Shown here: positions 44,818 to 53,135 of the stretch, one piece after another
Layout of the letters: every line of letters starts with the position of its first letter
Numbering within the stretch: position 1 is the first letter of the stretch
Source: CAZKWG01 sp964615375
GTDB lineage: Bacteria; Myxococcota_A; UBA796; CAZKWG01
Direction of reading: 5' to 3'
NCBI GenBank assembly: GCA_964615375.1
Contig: CAZTOW010000009.1
Coordinates: 124,001-188,000, forward strand
Length of the DNA: 64,000 bases
Program-made: the position numbers and the translations under genes
The notes under the pieces: generated by a model
Databases searched by the model: none
What the model was told of the DNA's origin: nothing
The model's input: only the letters and a program-made list of their open reading frames with translations

Positions 44818-46379
44818 TGAAGCACACGACGACGCTGCCGCTCGCCCTCCTGCTCGCCGCCCTTCCCGCCGTCGCCGGCCCTGAGGCCACGGGCGGCGCG
44901 ACGACGGCCCCCGGGAGCGCGAGCGCGGTCAGCGCCCAGCCCGCGAGCGCCCCCGCCTCCACCGCCAGCGCCCCCGCCGCGAGCCTCAGCGTGAGCGCCG
45001 ACCTCCGCGACGAGTACCTGGCGGGCCAGGACATGCTGGTGCTGGTGACCCTGAGCAACGGGGGCTCGGCGCCGGTGACCGTGCCCGATCTCACCGCCCG
45101 CCCCTGGCGCGTGAAGTTCAAGTTCACCCTGCCGAGCGGCCAGGCGCAGAACCGCTTCACCACCCCGCCCGCGCAGGAGCCGACCGCCAGCTGGACCATC
45201 CCCGCCCGCAGCCAGAAGCGGGTGCTGCTGGAGGTGCCGAGCGGCGCCGGGCTCAAGGAGGGGAGCTACACGCTCAGCGTAGAGGTGGACCTCGGCGACC
45301 GCAAGGAGACGCTGCCGGCGCGCCCGGTGCGCGTGGCGGCGGCGAAGCCCGTGGCCGGGCACCTGGGCCCCGACCCCATCCTCACCGAGCGCGAGGGCGC
45401 CCAGAGCCTCTGGGTACACCAGGCCAGCAAGGGCTACGACCTCTACCTGTCGGTGGCCGACGCGCGCACCGCGGACCGCGTCGTGCGCAACGACTTCCTG
45501 GTGCACCTCGACCGCAAGGTGGAGCCCCAGCTCACCGCCGCGCGCGCCGGGCAGGGGGATCGCTACGTGGTCTGGGCGGAGTCGGAGCGCGCCCTGGGCT
45601 ATGTCCGCATCCAGAGCTCGCGGGTCGAGGACGCCCCCCGCTCGGTGGAGCTGCCCTGGCCGAAGGTGGAGCTCATCGGCCAGGGGGCTACGGACGCGAA
45701 GGGTGAGCTGCACGTCCCCGTCTGGGTCCCCTCTCCGCAGGCGGGCAACAACAGCGGCGAGCTGAGGCTCGTCTCCGTGGACGAGCGCGGGCGCCCCCAG
45801 CTCCGCAAGATGGCGACGCTCACGGCGCGGCCCGCCCAGGTGCGCACCACCGTCGACGTCGCCGGTGGTGTCATCGTCCTCGTCCAGCGCGAGGGGCTGC
45901 TCGACCTCTACACGCTGCGGCCGGACTACCCGGCGGAGGTCCCCGTGCCGGGCGAGCGCCTGTGGGCCGCCGCCGAGGGTCAGACGCTGCTCACGGCGCG
46001 CTTCGGGAGCGTCCCGCAGGCGGAGGGCCAGGCGGGCGGGCTCGGCGTGCTGGCGGCCTGGGCGCAGGCGGGCAACGTCGAGGCCCAGTGGCTCAGCCTC
46101 CAGGGCAAGGCCCTCCAGCGTCTCCCCGCCACGCCCGTCAGCCCCGGCTCCCAGCTCCTCGAGCTGGTCCCCCGGGGCAAGGAGCCGGCGGGTCTGGTGC
46201 TGGCCAGCGCCGAGGGCGCCATCAGCTATGTGGAGGGCGCGGCGAAGGCGAGCCTCACCCTGCCGGGCGCCCCCTGGAAGCTCCAGCGGGACCTGCAGGG
46301 TCGCCCCGTGCTCCTCTCGCTGGAGCCGAAGCTCGGCGTGCGCGGCCGGGTGCTGGAGCCGAAGGCGCCCCAGCCCTGA
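44814..46379 (+). CDS. secreted protein with Ig-like and propeller-like parts
   Basis: This 521-residue protein has a signal peptide (MMKHTTTLPLALLLAALPAVAG), an Ala/Ser linker, then an Ig-like beta-sandwich (about 50-170; SADLRDEYLAGQDMLVLVTL, TLPARPVRV). The remaining residues are repeated beta-strands such as LDLYTLRPDYPAEVPVPGE, resembling a propeller. No catalytic motif is visible. ATG overlaps the cca stop (ATGATGA), yet a functional link to tRNA repair is not expected. The family is not recognised. Confidence 0.7.
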   Translation: MMKHTTTLPLALLLAALPAVAGPEATGGATTAPGSASAVSAQPASAPASTASAPAASLSVSADLRDEYLAGQDMLVLVTLSNGGSAPVTVPDLTARPWRVKFKFTLPSGQAQNRFTTPPAQEPTASWTIPARSQKRVLLEVPSGAGLKEGSYTLSVEVDLGDRKETLPARPVRVAAAKPVAGHLGPDPILTEREGAQSLWVHQASKGYDLYLSVADARTADRVVRNDFLVHLDRKVEPQLTAARAGQGDRYVVWAESERALGYVRIQSSRVEDAPRSVELPWPKVELIGQGATDAKGELHVPVWVPSPQAGNNSGELRLVSVDERGRPQLRKMATLTARPAQVRTTVDVAGGVIVLVQREGLLDLYTLRPDYPAEVPVPGERLWAAAEGQTLLTARFGSVPQAEGQAGGLGVLAAWAQAGNVEAQWLSLQGKALQRLPATPVSPGSQLLELVPRGKEPAGLVLASAEGAISYVEGAAKASLTLPGAPWKLQRDLQGRPVLLSLEPKLGVRGRVLEPKAPQP

Positions 46380-46385
46380 CCGGGC

Positions 46386-47291
46386 CTACTCCTCTTCCTG
46401 GAGGATGACGCCGTCGCAGGCGTCGGCCGGCGGGTCATCCCCGCACTGCTCGGGGTGAGCGCAGCAGTACTCGAGCATCTGGTTGTCGCAGAAGGCCGCC
46501 TCGAGCTCGGCGAAGCCCTCCTTGGGCTCGCCCGTCTCGGGATCGAGGGCCTCGTTCGGGATCGTGCACTCGGAGACCGAGATGCCGCCGACGCCGCAGC
46601 CCGAGCCCACGACCATGGCCCCGAAGCTCAGGACACCGTCGTCGAGCGGGGTCGCGAAGGTCTCCAGCACGACCGTGAACTGCACGCCCTCGAGCTGCTC
46701 GGTGTCGATCTCGCAGTACTCGGGCGCGCTGCGACCGCCGTGGGCGTCCGACTGACCGCGGATGCCGATCTGGCTGCAGTCCTCGTCGTACTCGATCTCG
46801 ATGACGTTCCCCAGGCTGTCCGTGTAGTAGCCGGTGAAGTCGCCGACATCGACGCCCGGAGAGCCGGTGTAGTACGAGGACAGCCCGCCGAACAGGTCCA
46901 GGTCCCCGTCATCCCGGATGTTGTCCGGGTAGATGTAGGTCTCGTTCGGCTGGGTGGGCGAGATCGACTGGTTCCAGAAGACCGCCTCGGGGTCCATGAT
47001 CACACAGACCTCGCTGCCCGTCCCCAGGAAGGTGAAGGTGGCGCCGCCGGTGGTGCCCGCGGGCGGGGTGCCGACCTGCTCGTAGAAGCAGTTGGCGCTC
47101 CCGTCGTCGGCCTCGCAGCCCAGCTCGCCGATGGCGCGGGCGGTGGTCGTGTCGACGACGTTGACCTCGCCCAGGTCGAGCACGGGATCGTAGTCGTCGT
47201 CCGGGCGCTGGACCAGCTCGCGGCCGTTGCGGTCGCAGCCGACCAGCGCCACGAGGCCAATGAGGAGCACAGGCTGGATCTTACTCGACAT
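46386..47291 (-). CDS. Cys-rich lipoprotein, third gene of TonB-receptor operon
   Basis: This 301-residue lipoprotein has lipobox LVGC (MSSKIQPVLLIGLVALVGC) followed by an acidic region and a beta-rich domain with about a dozen Cys, many near the end (GCGVGG, YCCAHPEQCG, ACDGV). Its start lies inside the end of the upstream gene (11-base overlap), so it is translated with it. The family is not recognised. As in other receptor-lipoprotein sets, it could bind the ligand at the cell surface. Confidence 0.75.
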   Translation of the reverse strand: MSSKIQPVLLIGLVALVGCDRNGRELVQRPDDDYDPVLDLGEVNVVDTTTARAIGELGCEADDGSANCFYEQVGTPPAGTTGGATFTFLGTGSEVCVIMDPEAVFWNQSISPTQPNETYIYPDNIRDDGDLDLFGGLSSYYTGSPGVDVGDFTGYYTDSLGNVIEIEYDEDCSQIGIRGQSDAHGGRSAPEYCEIDTEQLEGVQFTVVLETFATPLDDGVLSFGAMVVGSGCGVGGISVSECTIPNEALDPETGEPKEGFAELEAAFCDNQMLEYCCAHPEQCGDDPPADACDGVILQEEE

Positions 47292-48135
47292 AGTGGAACC
47301 CCAGCTCCAGCACGAACTCTTCCGAGGGATCGGTGATGACGGGGGCGTCCTGGACGATCCAGTCGCCCACGTCGATGAAGTCGCTCGGCCGGTTCAGCAG
47401 GCCGGAGCGGTTGGTGCCCATGTAGTAGGACTCGGAGTAGCGGGAGTAGAGCTGGCCCGCCTCGGAGTCGCAGGTGGCGAAGTTGAACTCGTAGGAGGGC
47501 ATGTCCATCCAGCCCCAGAGCTGCATCCCCTCCACCCAGTTGACGTGGGGGATGGTCACCTGGGCCTCGATGTAGTCGCCCTTGTCCTCGAAGTCGTTGT
47601 CCCGGTTCAGGAACCCGAGCTCGTCGTCGCTGGTGACGTAGTAGACGTCGTAGCAGCGCTCCTGGAACAGCTCGGGATCGGTGATCTCCTCGCCGTCCGG
47701 CCCCGTCACCGGGTTCTTCAGCACGTCCGAGAAGAAGGTGAGCATCTCCTCGTAGGACTGATAGCGCCCCGTCACGACCTTGCAGACCATGCTCTGGTAG
47801 CAGGCCCAGTCGAAGCGGCCGACGCTGGTGCCGCCGTAGGGGTAGGTGTCGCCCACCTGGTCCTTGTCGATGATCGGGCCCATCTCGGGGTGGGGGTAGT
47901 CGAAGTACCCCTCGCTCACCGACGGGAAGGCGCCGAGGTAGACCGGACCGAGGGCGCGCAGGTCGTTGACGATCATCGGCTCGCCGGTCGTGGGATCGGT
48001 GAGCTCGATGTCCATCGCCTCCTTGGGCAGGCGGACCACGCCCGTCAGGTCGGCGCTGGGGAGGTTCTCGTCGTAGCCGCACCCGGCCACCAGGCCGAGC
48101 GCCACCAGGATGGAGAGAGAGGTGCTTCGCGCCAT
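47281..48135 (-). CDS. lipoprotein, second gene of TonB-receptor operon
   Basis: This 284-residue lipoprotein has lipobox VAGC. The mature chain is acidic and rich in aromatic residues (YDVYYVTSDDE, SRYSESYYMG), with Cys in RFDWACYQSMVC and later FATCDSE. No family is recognised. It starts two bases after the stop of the TonB-dependent receptor and overlaps the next lipoprotein, so the three are one unit. A substrate-capturing lipoprotein is the natural guess. Confidence 0.78.
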   Translation of the reverse strand: MARSTSLSILVALGLVAGCGYDENLPSADLTGVVRLPKEAMDIELTDPTTGEPMIVNDLRALGPVYLGAFPSVSEGYFDYPHPEMGPIIDKDQVGDTYPYGGTSVGRFDWACYQSMVCKVVTGRYQSYEEMLTFFSDVLKNPVTGPDGEEITDPELFQERCYDVYYVTSDDELGFLNRDNDFEDKGDYIEAQVTIPHVNWVEGMQLWGWMDMPSYEFNFATCDSEAGQLYSRYSESYYMGTNRSGLLNRPSDFIDVGDWIVQDAPVITDPSEEFVLELGFHYVE

Positions 48136-48137
48136 GA

Positions 48138-50876
48138 TCAGAACTCGTACTCCACGCCCACCGAGATCCGCATCGGGCTCTGGCGGTAGGCGATGATCCA
48201 GCGGTTGTCAGCGGAGACGTAGGCCGACGAACCGGCGACGCCCGTGTTCAGACCCTGCCGGTTGTTGGTGATGTTGCTGAGCTCGGCGGCGGCGGAGAGC
48301 TTGCCACGCCGCACGGGGATGGCCTGCTCGACGCGCAGGCTGAGGCTCCAGGCGTTCTCCTCACGCTCGTACGTGCCGTAGGTGTCCTGGAGGATGGCCG
48401 AGGCGTCGATGCCGGCGGCGTAGTAGTAGCGCGTCTGCGGCGTGCCGCTCTCCATGGAGAAGGTGCTGCCCACCGAGGTCGTCCAGGGATCGTTGGAGAC
48501 GTCCCACACCGCGCCGACGGCGACGTCGTGCGTGATGTCCGTGATCAGCGTGCCGTTGAGGTAGTACTCGTTCTGCGGGGCCACATCGAGGAAGCTGCTC
48601 ACCTGCGAGAGCGTGGTGCCCCGGCTGCGGGTGAAGGAGTAGTTCCCCTGGACCTGCCAGCGGTCGGCGAAGCGGCGGGCGAGGCCGAACACCGTCTGGT
48701 AGTAGGTGCGCTGGGCGATGTCGGGGCTGCGCAGGCGGTACAGGACGTCGTCCGTGCCGTCGCTGTAGCCGATGGTGTTGTAGCCGTCCTCGTCCCAGAT
48801 CAGGTTGATCTCGTCGTCCTCGAACAGGTTCTGGGTGAACTTGGCCTGGAAGTACAGGCTGGCCACCACGTCCTGGATGAGCTCGCGCTCCGCGCCGATG
48901 TTGAAGTCATCGGAGTGCGGCGCGATGAGGTTCTCCAGGTAGGTGTCCGTGTTCTCGGCGGGGGAGTAGCTGTAGTTCTCGGACGAGACGTTCGTCCAGT
49001 GATCGTAATACTCACCCATGAACAGCTTGGAGCCCTGACCGGTGCGGTTGACCAGCCCGGTGGAGCCCAGGTTCGCCGTGTCGTTGAAGCGACCCATCGA
49101 GGCCACGAACTTGGTCTTGCCGTTGCCCCAGGGATCCCAGGAGATGCCGAGGCGCGGCCCGAAGAGGCCGACGCTGATGACCTCCTCGCCGACGTCGTTG
49201 TAGATCCGGGTGTAGTCGTAGCGCACGCCGTAGCGGACCGTGAGGTTGCTGAGCGGCTTCCAGGCGTCCTGGATGAAGGCGCCGAAGTGCTGCGCGGTCT
49301 GGATGAACTGGCGGGGCCCGGAGACCTCCACCCAGTACCAGTTGTTCAGCGTGCTGGGGTCGTAGCTCGAGGCGTTCAGGTCCGCGTAGTACAGGTCGCC
49401 CGTGTAGGAGGCCATGTAGTCGCGGAAGGTGTAGTCGTAGGCGACGCCCGCCTTGAAGTCGTGCGTGCCGAGGAAGTCCACCTGGAGCAGGCTGAACTTG
49501 TTGTCCGAGGAGATGCGCCAGCGATCGTCGAACATGAAGAAGTAGAAGTTGTCGCGATCGTAGGCGTTGTACGAGCCGAGCCGCCCCGGGGTCGTGTAGT
49601 CGATGGTGTTCTCGAGCTCGTCCGACTCGCAGGGGTTGTAGCCCAGGCCCTCGTCGTGGGTGCAGGGCACCTGCGAGATCTCGATGAAGCTCTTCTGCAC
49701 CGAGTTCTTGCTGTCGAAGGAGGCGGTGGCGGTGGGGAACCACTGCCACTGGAGCGAGCCGAAGAAGCCGCCCTGCGCCTGACGGTACTGGGCCGAGGGC
49801 TCCACGAAGCGGTCACCCTGGTTGTTGTTGTCCACCGTCGTGGGGTTGGTCTGGCCCAGGAAGGTGAAGCGGTGCGCCGAGGTCGGCTGCCAGGTCAGCT
49901 TGGTGTAGACGTAGTGCCCCTCGTAGTCGCGGGGGAGGTCGATGCCGACCAGCGCGATGAGCGAGCGCTCGTGCGCGTAGCTGGTGACGAACCACATCTT
50001 GTCGCGGATGATGGGGCCCGAGATCTTGGCGTAGATCTGGTAGGTCTGGAAGGTGCTGTCGAAGTCCGTCGGCGCGAGCTGATAGCCGTCGGCCGAGTAC
50101 CGGGCGTCGAGCTTCGGCGACCAGTCGCCGTTCGTGTAGTAGGCGGCCAGCTGGTACTCCAGCGTGTTGCCGCCGCTCTCGGTGACGATGTTGATGATGC
50201 CGCCGAGGTTGACGCCGTACTCGGGGTCGAAGGCGCTGGTGAGCACCTCCACCTGCTCGATGGCGTTGAAGTTGAAGTTCAGCGAGAAGGTGCCCGTGAC
50301 GGGGTCCGTGATGTTCACGCCGTCGAGCAGGTAGGTGTTCTCGTTGGAGGCCGCGCCGCCCACGTTCGGGTTCGCGCCGCCCGTCACGCCCGCCGCCATC
50401 TGCACCGCGCCCTGGTAGCTGCGGCCCGACGGGATGCGCTGGAGGAAGTCCTTGGAGAGCACGGAGCCCCGGTTCGTGGACTCGGTGTCGATGTTCGGGC
50501 GCGTCTCCTCGACGATGATCTCCTCGCCCGCGCTCTGGAGCGGCATGGCGACGGTCACGATGGAGGTGCGGCCGATCTGGACCTCGATCCCGGTCTTCGT
50601 CACCTTGGAGAAGCCGGCCTTCTCGGCTACGAGGTCATAGGTGCCCGGGGGCAGCTCGGCGAAGAGGAAGCGGCCCTCCGCGTCGGTCTCCTGCTGGCGC
50701 GGCCCCATCATGTTCGGGGACCGGATGCTCACGAGGACGCCGGGAATGGGCAGCCCACCGTCGTCGATGGTCGTGCCCTTGAGCATGCCGGTCGTCACGG
50801 AGGCGAGCGCGAGCTGAGCGGGGAGGAGCGCCAGGAGGACCAGCAGCCGCAGCAGGAAGAGCGGTACTCGGGGCAT
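48138..50876 (-). CDS. TonB-dependent outer-membrane receptor with carboxypeptidase-like N-terminal domain
   Basis: This 912-residue protein has a signal peptide, a CarboxypepD_reg-like beta-sandwich (about 27-115; GGLPIPGVLVSIRSPN, GRFLFAELPPGTYDLVAEKAGF), a plug domain (SAGEEIIVEE...NTYLLDGVNITDPVTG, VNLGGIINIVTESGG), and a long 22-strand barrel ending in VGVEYEF, a normal outer-membrane assembly signal with terminal Phe. The class is the OmpA-related, Oar-like group common in myxobacteria. The ATG at 50876 begins the signal peptide. A promoter is visible at 50998-51026. The ligand is unknown. Confidence 0.9.
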   Translation of the reverse strand: MPRVPLFLLRLLVLLALLPAQLALASVTTGMLKGTTIDDGGLPIPGVLVSIRSPNMMGPRQQETDAEGRFLFAELPPGTYDLVAEKAGFSKVTKTGIEVQIGRTSIVTVAMPLQSAGEEIIVEETRPNIDTESTNRGSVLSKDFLQRIPSGRSYQGAVQMAAGVTGGANPNVGGAASNENTYLLDGVNITDPVTGTFSLNFNFNAIEQVEVLTSAFDPEYGVNLGGIINIVTESGGNTLEYQLAAYYTNGDWSPKLDARYSADGYQLAPTDFDSTFQTYQIYAKISGPIIRDKMWFVTSYAHERSLIALVGIDLPRDYEGHYVYTKLTWQPTSAHRFTFLGQTNPTTVDNNNQGDRFVEPSAQYRQAQGGFFGSLQWQWFPTATASFDSKNSVQKSFIEISQVPCTHDEGLGYNPCESDELENTIDYTTPGRLGSYNAYDRDNFYFFMFDDRWRISSDNKFSLLQVDFLGTHDFKAGVAYDYTFRDYMASYTGDLYYADLNASSYDPSTLNNWYWVEVSGPRQFIQTAQHFGAFIQDAWKPLSNLTVRYGVRYDYTRIYNDVGEEVISVGLFGPRLGISWDPWGNGKTKFVASMGRFNDTANLGSTGLVNRTGQGSKLFMGEYYDHWTNVSSENYSYSPAENTDTYLENLIAPHSDDFNIGAERELIQDVVASLYFQAKFTQNLFEDDEINLIWDEDGYNTIGYSDGTDDVLYRLRSPDIAQRTYYQTVFGLARRFADRWQVQGNYSFTRSRGTTLSQVSSFLDVAPQNEYYLNGTLITDITHDVAVGAVWDVSNDPWTTSVGSTFSMESGTPQTRYYYAAGIDASAILQDTYGTYEREENAWSLSLRVEQAIPVRRGKLSAAAELSNITNNRQGLNTGVAGSSAYVSADNRWIIAYRQSPMRISVGVEYEF

Positions 50877-50997
50877 CAGTCGATTCCTTGGAGGGCGCGA
50901 GGAGAGGAGCGCATTCCGGGGCGCGTATCCCAGAGGCGGCCGCGAGGCGAGCCACCTGGAGGAGGTTCCGCGAGAGGAGGTGAGATTAACCTCCGCA

Positions 50998-51026
50998 GGA
51001 ATAGGCGAAGGTGTGCTGAAAGTCAA
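50998..51026 (-). promoter_or_regulatory. sigma-70-type promoter of TonB-receptor operon
   Basis: On the minus strand TTGACT (51026-51021) is followed after exactly 17 bases by TATTCC (51003-50998). Transcription would start about 115 bases before the receptor ATG. The leader contains a GGAGGT/ACCTCC hairpin (50976-50994). Confidence 0.55.
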
Positions 51027-51122
51027 GCGCCCATGCGGCCCTCCTCAACCATCGACGATGCCCCTACGGTTGACGGCGGGCGCGCGCTGCCCTACCTTAT
51101 GCGGGTCAACGGGAGTCGAAGG

Positions 51123-51785
51123 ATGGGAATCCCTGCGCGCACATCGCGATGGCCTGCCCTGGCGGCGGCTGCGCTCGCCACCCTGCTCGGCGGGAGCCCG
51201 GCGGAGGCCACGACGCTGGCCCGGCTGAGCACCGAACAGATCGTGGACGCCTCCGAGCTGATCGTGCGTGGCACGGTCGTCGAGGTCTGGTCCGAGCTCG
51301 ATGAGAACGGGGCGGTCTGGACCCGCGCCCAGGTCGACGTGACCGAGGTGCTCAAGGGTGACCCCGAGACCGCCACGGTGGTCGTCGATCAGCGGGGTGG
51401 CACCTACGCGGGCCGCACCTACGAGACCGGCGGCTCCGCCCGCTTCAGCGTCGGCGAGGACGCGCTGCTCTTCCTCGAGACCCTCTCGGGCGGCCACGTC
51501 GTCCCCGTGGGCCTCGTGCAGGGCAAGTACACCGTCCGCATGGACCCGTACCTGCGCGCCCCGATCGCCCAGCGCGTCTCCATGCCGTTCGGCGTGGAGT
51601 ACGACGCCCGCTTCCTGCCGCTCCCCAAGAACGGCACGCAGCTCCGCCTGAGCGATCTCGAGGATCAGGTCCGGGAGCGGGTGGAGTCCGGCTGGGACGG
51701 CAACCCCATCCCGGGGGCCAGCCAGGAGCGCCTCGCCCGCATCAACGCCGCGCGCAACGCACTCAAGGGTGAGGGGGGAGAGTGA
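51123..51785 (+). CDS. secreted protein paired with matrixin protease
   Basis: This 220-residue protein has a signal peptide (MGIPARTSRWPALAAAALATLLGGSPAEA) and then a beta-rich domain: LSTEQIVDASELIVRGTVVEVWSE, VDVTEVLKG and GEDALLFLE. This pattern is common in myxobacterial genes beside matrixin-like proteases; its function is not known to me. The ATG at 51123 has GGGAG 7 bases upstream, better than the in-frame ATG at 51099. Its stop overlaps the protease start (TGATG). Confidence 0.75.
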   Translation: MGIPARTSRWPALAAAALATLLGGSPAEATTLARLSTEQIVDASELIVRGTVVEVWSELDENGAVWTRAQVDVTEVLKGDPETATVVVDQRGGTYAGRTYETGGSARFSVGEDALLFLETLSGGHVVPVGLVQGKYTVRMDPYLRAPIAQRVSMPFGVEYDARFLPLPKNGTQLRLSDLEDQVRERVESGWDGNPIPGASQERLARINAARNALKGEGGE

Positions 51786-53116
51786 TGACGACGCTCGGCG
51801 CGATGCTGCTGCTGGCTGTGGCCCCTTCGCGGGCGGACACGACCTACGCCTACACGGGCCAGGCCTGGGACCCCACCCAGGACTTCCCGCTCCCCTGGTA
51901 CCAGGGCTCCAAGCAGGACAACCAGCTTGACCCCGACTACCAGACCGAGGCGCTGATCGCCGCCTTCGACAACTGGGTCGAGGCGGCCGAGTGTGCCGCG
52001 ATCTCCCACGAGTACATGGGCGTGCGCGAGGACTCCGAGGGCGGCTACGCCTACGACGAGACCAACACCATGGGCTGGGACGACCCGAACGGCGAGGTCG
52101 GGACCGGCGTGCTTGGCCAGACCCTCTGCCTGCCGCAGAGCGGCGGCGACCCGCTCCTCGAGATCGAGGGCGAGACGATCACCCGCCAGCTCGACTGCGA
52201 CATCATCTTCAACGATGACATCTCCTGGGGTACGCCCGAGGAGGTCGAGAGCTCGGCCTGCACCAGCACCTACTCGATCGAGGCCGTCGCCACGCACGAG
52301 GTGGGGCACCTCTGGGGCCTCGACCACTCCTGCGAGGACCCGGACAAGGGCGGCGACGAGTGCGTGGACCTGGAGAAGCTCTACGCCACGATGTACTGGT
52401 CGGCCCCGCCCTGCAGCTCCACGCAGTCCGTCCCGAAGGACTGGGACATCGGCGCGATCACCTCGCTCTATGGCCCCTTCTTCACGATCACGACGGATGA
52501 CGCGCGCGACGGCGGCGCCCCCCTGGACGTCTGCTTCGAGCTCGAGGGCACCGACTCCGTGTCGGGCGTGAACATCGAGGCGGTAGAGTGGCGGCTGGGC
52601 GACGGCACGACCAGCACCGAGCTGAACCCCTGCAAGACCTACGAGACCAAGGGCCAGTACACGATCTCGGCGAAGATCTCGGGCAGCACGGACGCCTGCG
52701 ACGCCTTCGAGTACACCGCCTACAAGAACGCCTACGTCCTGGTCTGCGAGACGCCTCAGCCCGCCGAGGGCATGAACGGCCTGTTCACCTACGAGCCCAC
52801 CGAGGGCCTGCAGGTGCAGATGATCAACCAGGCCGACACGAGCATCTACCGCTGCATCGAGCAGGTGCAGTGGGACGTCTTCGACGGCGACGAGCTCATC
52901 CAGAGCATCTCCGCCTGGTCCCCGATCATCGAGTTCCCGGCCGCCGGCACCTATCGCGTGGTCCTGAACCTGAAGGGCCCGGGCGGTGAGGCCGCGGCGG
53001 AGGTCGAGGTGGACGTGGTGGAGGCCAGCGGCGGCTGCAGCACGGCCCCGCGTGGTGTCGGCCTGGCCGGCGCCCTGGTCGGGCTCGGGCTGGCGCTGGC
53101 GCGGCGCCGTCGGTAG
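51785..53116 (+). CDS. matrixin-like metalloprotease with PKD domain and MYXO-CTERM-like tail
   Basis: This 443-residue protein has a signal peptide, a metalloprotease domain with zinc motif HEVGHLWGLDH (171-181) and Met-turn around M203 (ATMYW), and a PKD-like domain (about 230-315) plus a second beta-domain. The end GGCSTAPRGVG plus a hydrophobic helix and RRRR is a MYXO-CTERM-like sorting tail for surface display. It should be a surface-anchored endopeptidase. It is coupled to the upstream secreted protein. Confidence 0.88.
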   Translation: MTTLGAMLLLAVAPSRADTTYAYTGQAWDPTQDFPLPWYQGSKQDNQLDPDYQTEALIAAFDNWVEAAECAAISHEYMGVREDSEGGYAYDETNTMGWDDPNGEVGTGVLGQTLCLPQSGGDPLLEIEGETITRQLDCDIIFNDDISWGTPEEVESSACTSTYSIEAVATHEVGHLWGLDHSCEDPDKGGDECVDLEKLYATMYWSAPPCSSTQSVPKDWDIGAITSLYGPFFTITTDDARDGGAPLDVCFELEGTDSVSGVNIEAVEWRLGDGTTSTELNPCKTYETKGQYTISAKISGSTDACDAFEYTAYKNAYVLVCETPQPAEGMNGLFTYEPTEGLQVQMINQADTSIYRCIEQVQWDVFDGDELIQSISAWSPIIEFPAAGTYRVVLNLKGPGGEAAAEVEVDVVEASGGCSTAPRGVGLAGALVGLGLALARRRR

Positions 53117-53135
53117 CGCTCTACCCGAGGGCTGA

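Noticed and set aside
48528..51122. long open frame antisense to the TonB-dependent receptor
   Set aside because: Only its last part (from 51123) is a real gene with a signal peptide and ribosome site; the rest is the mirror of the receptor gene.
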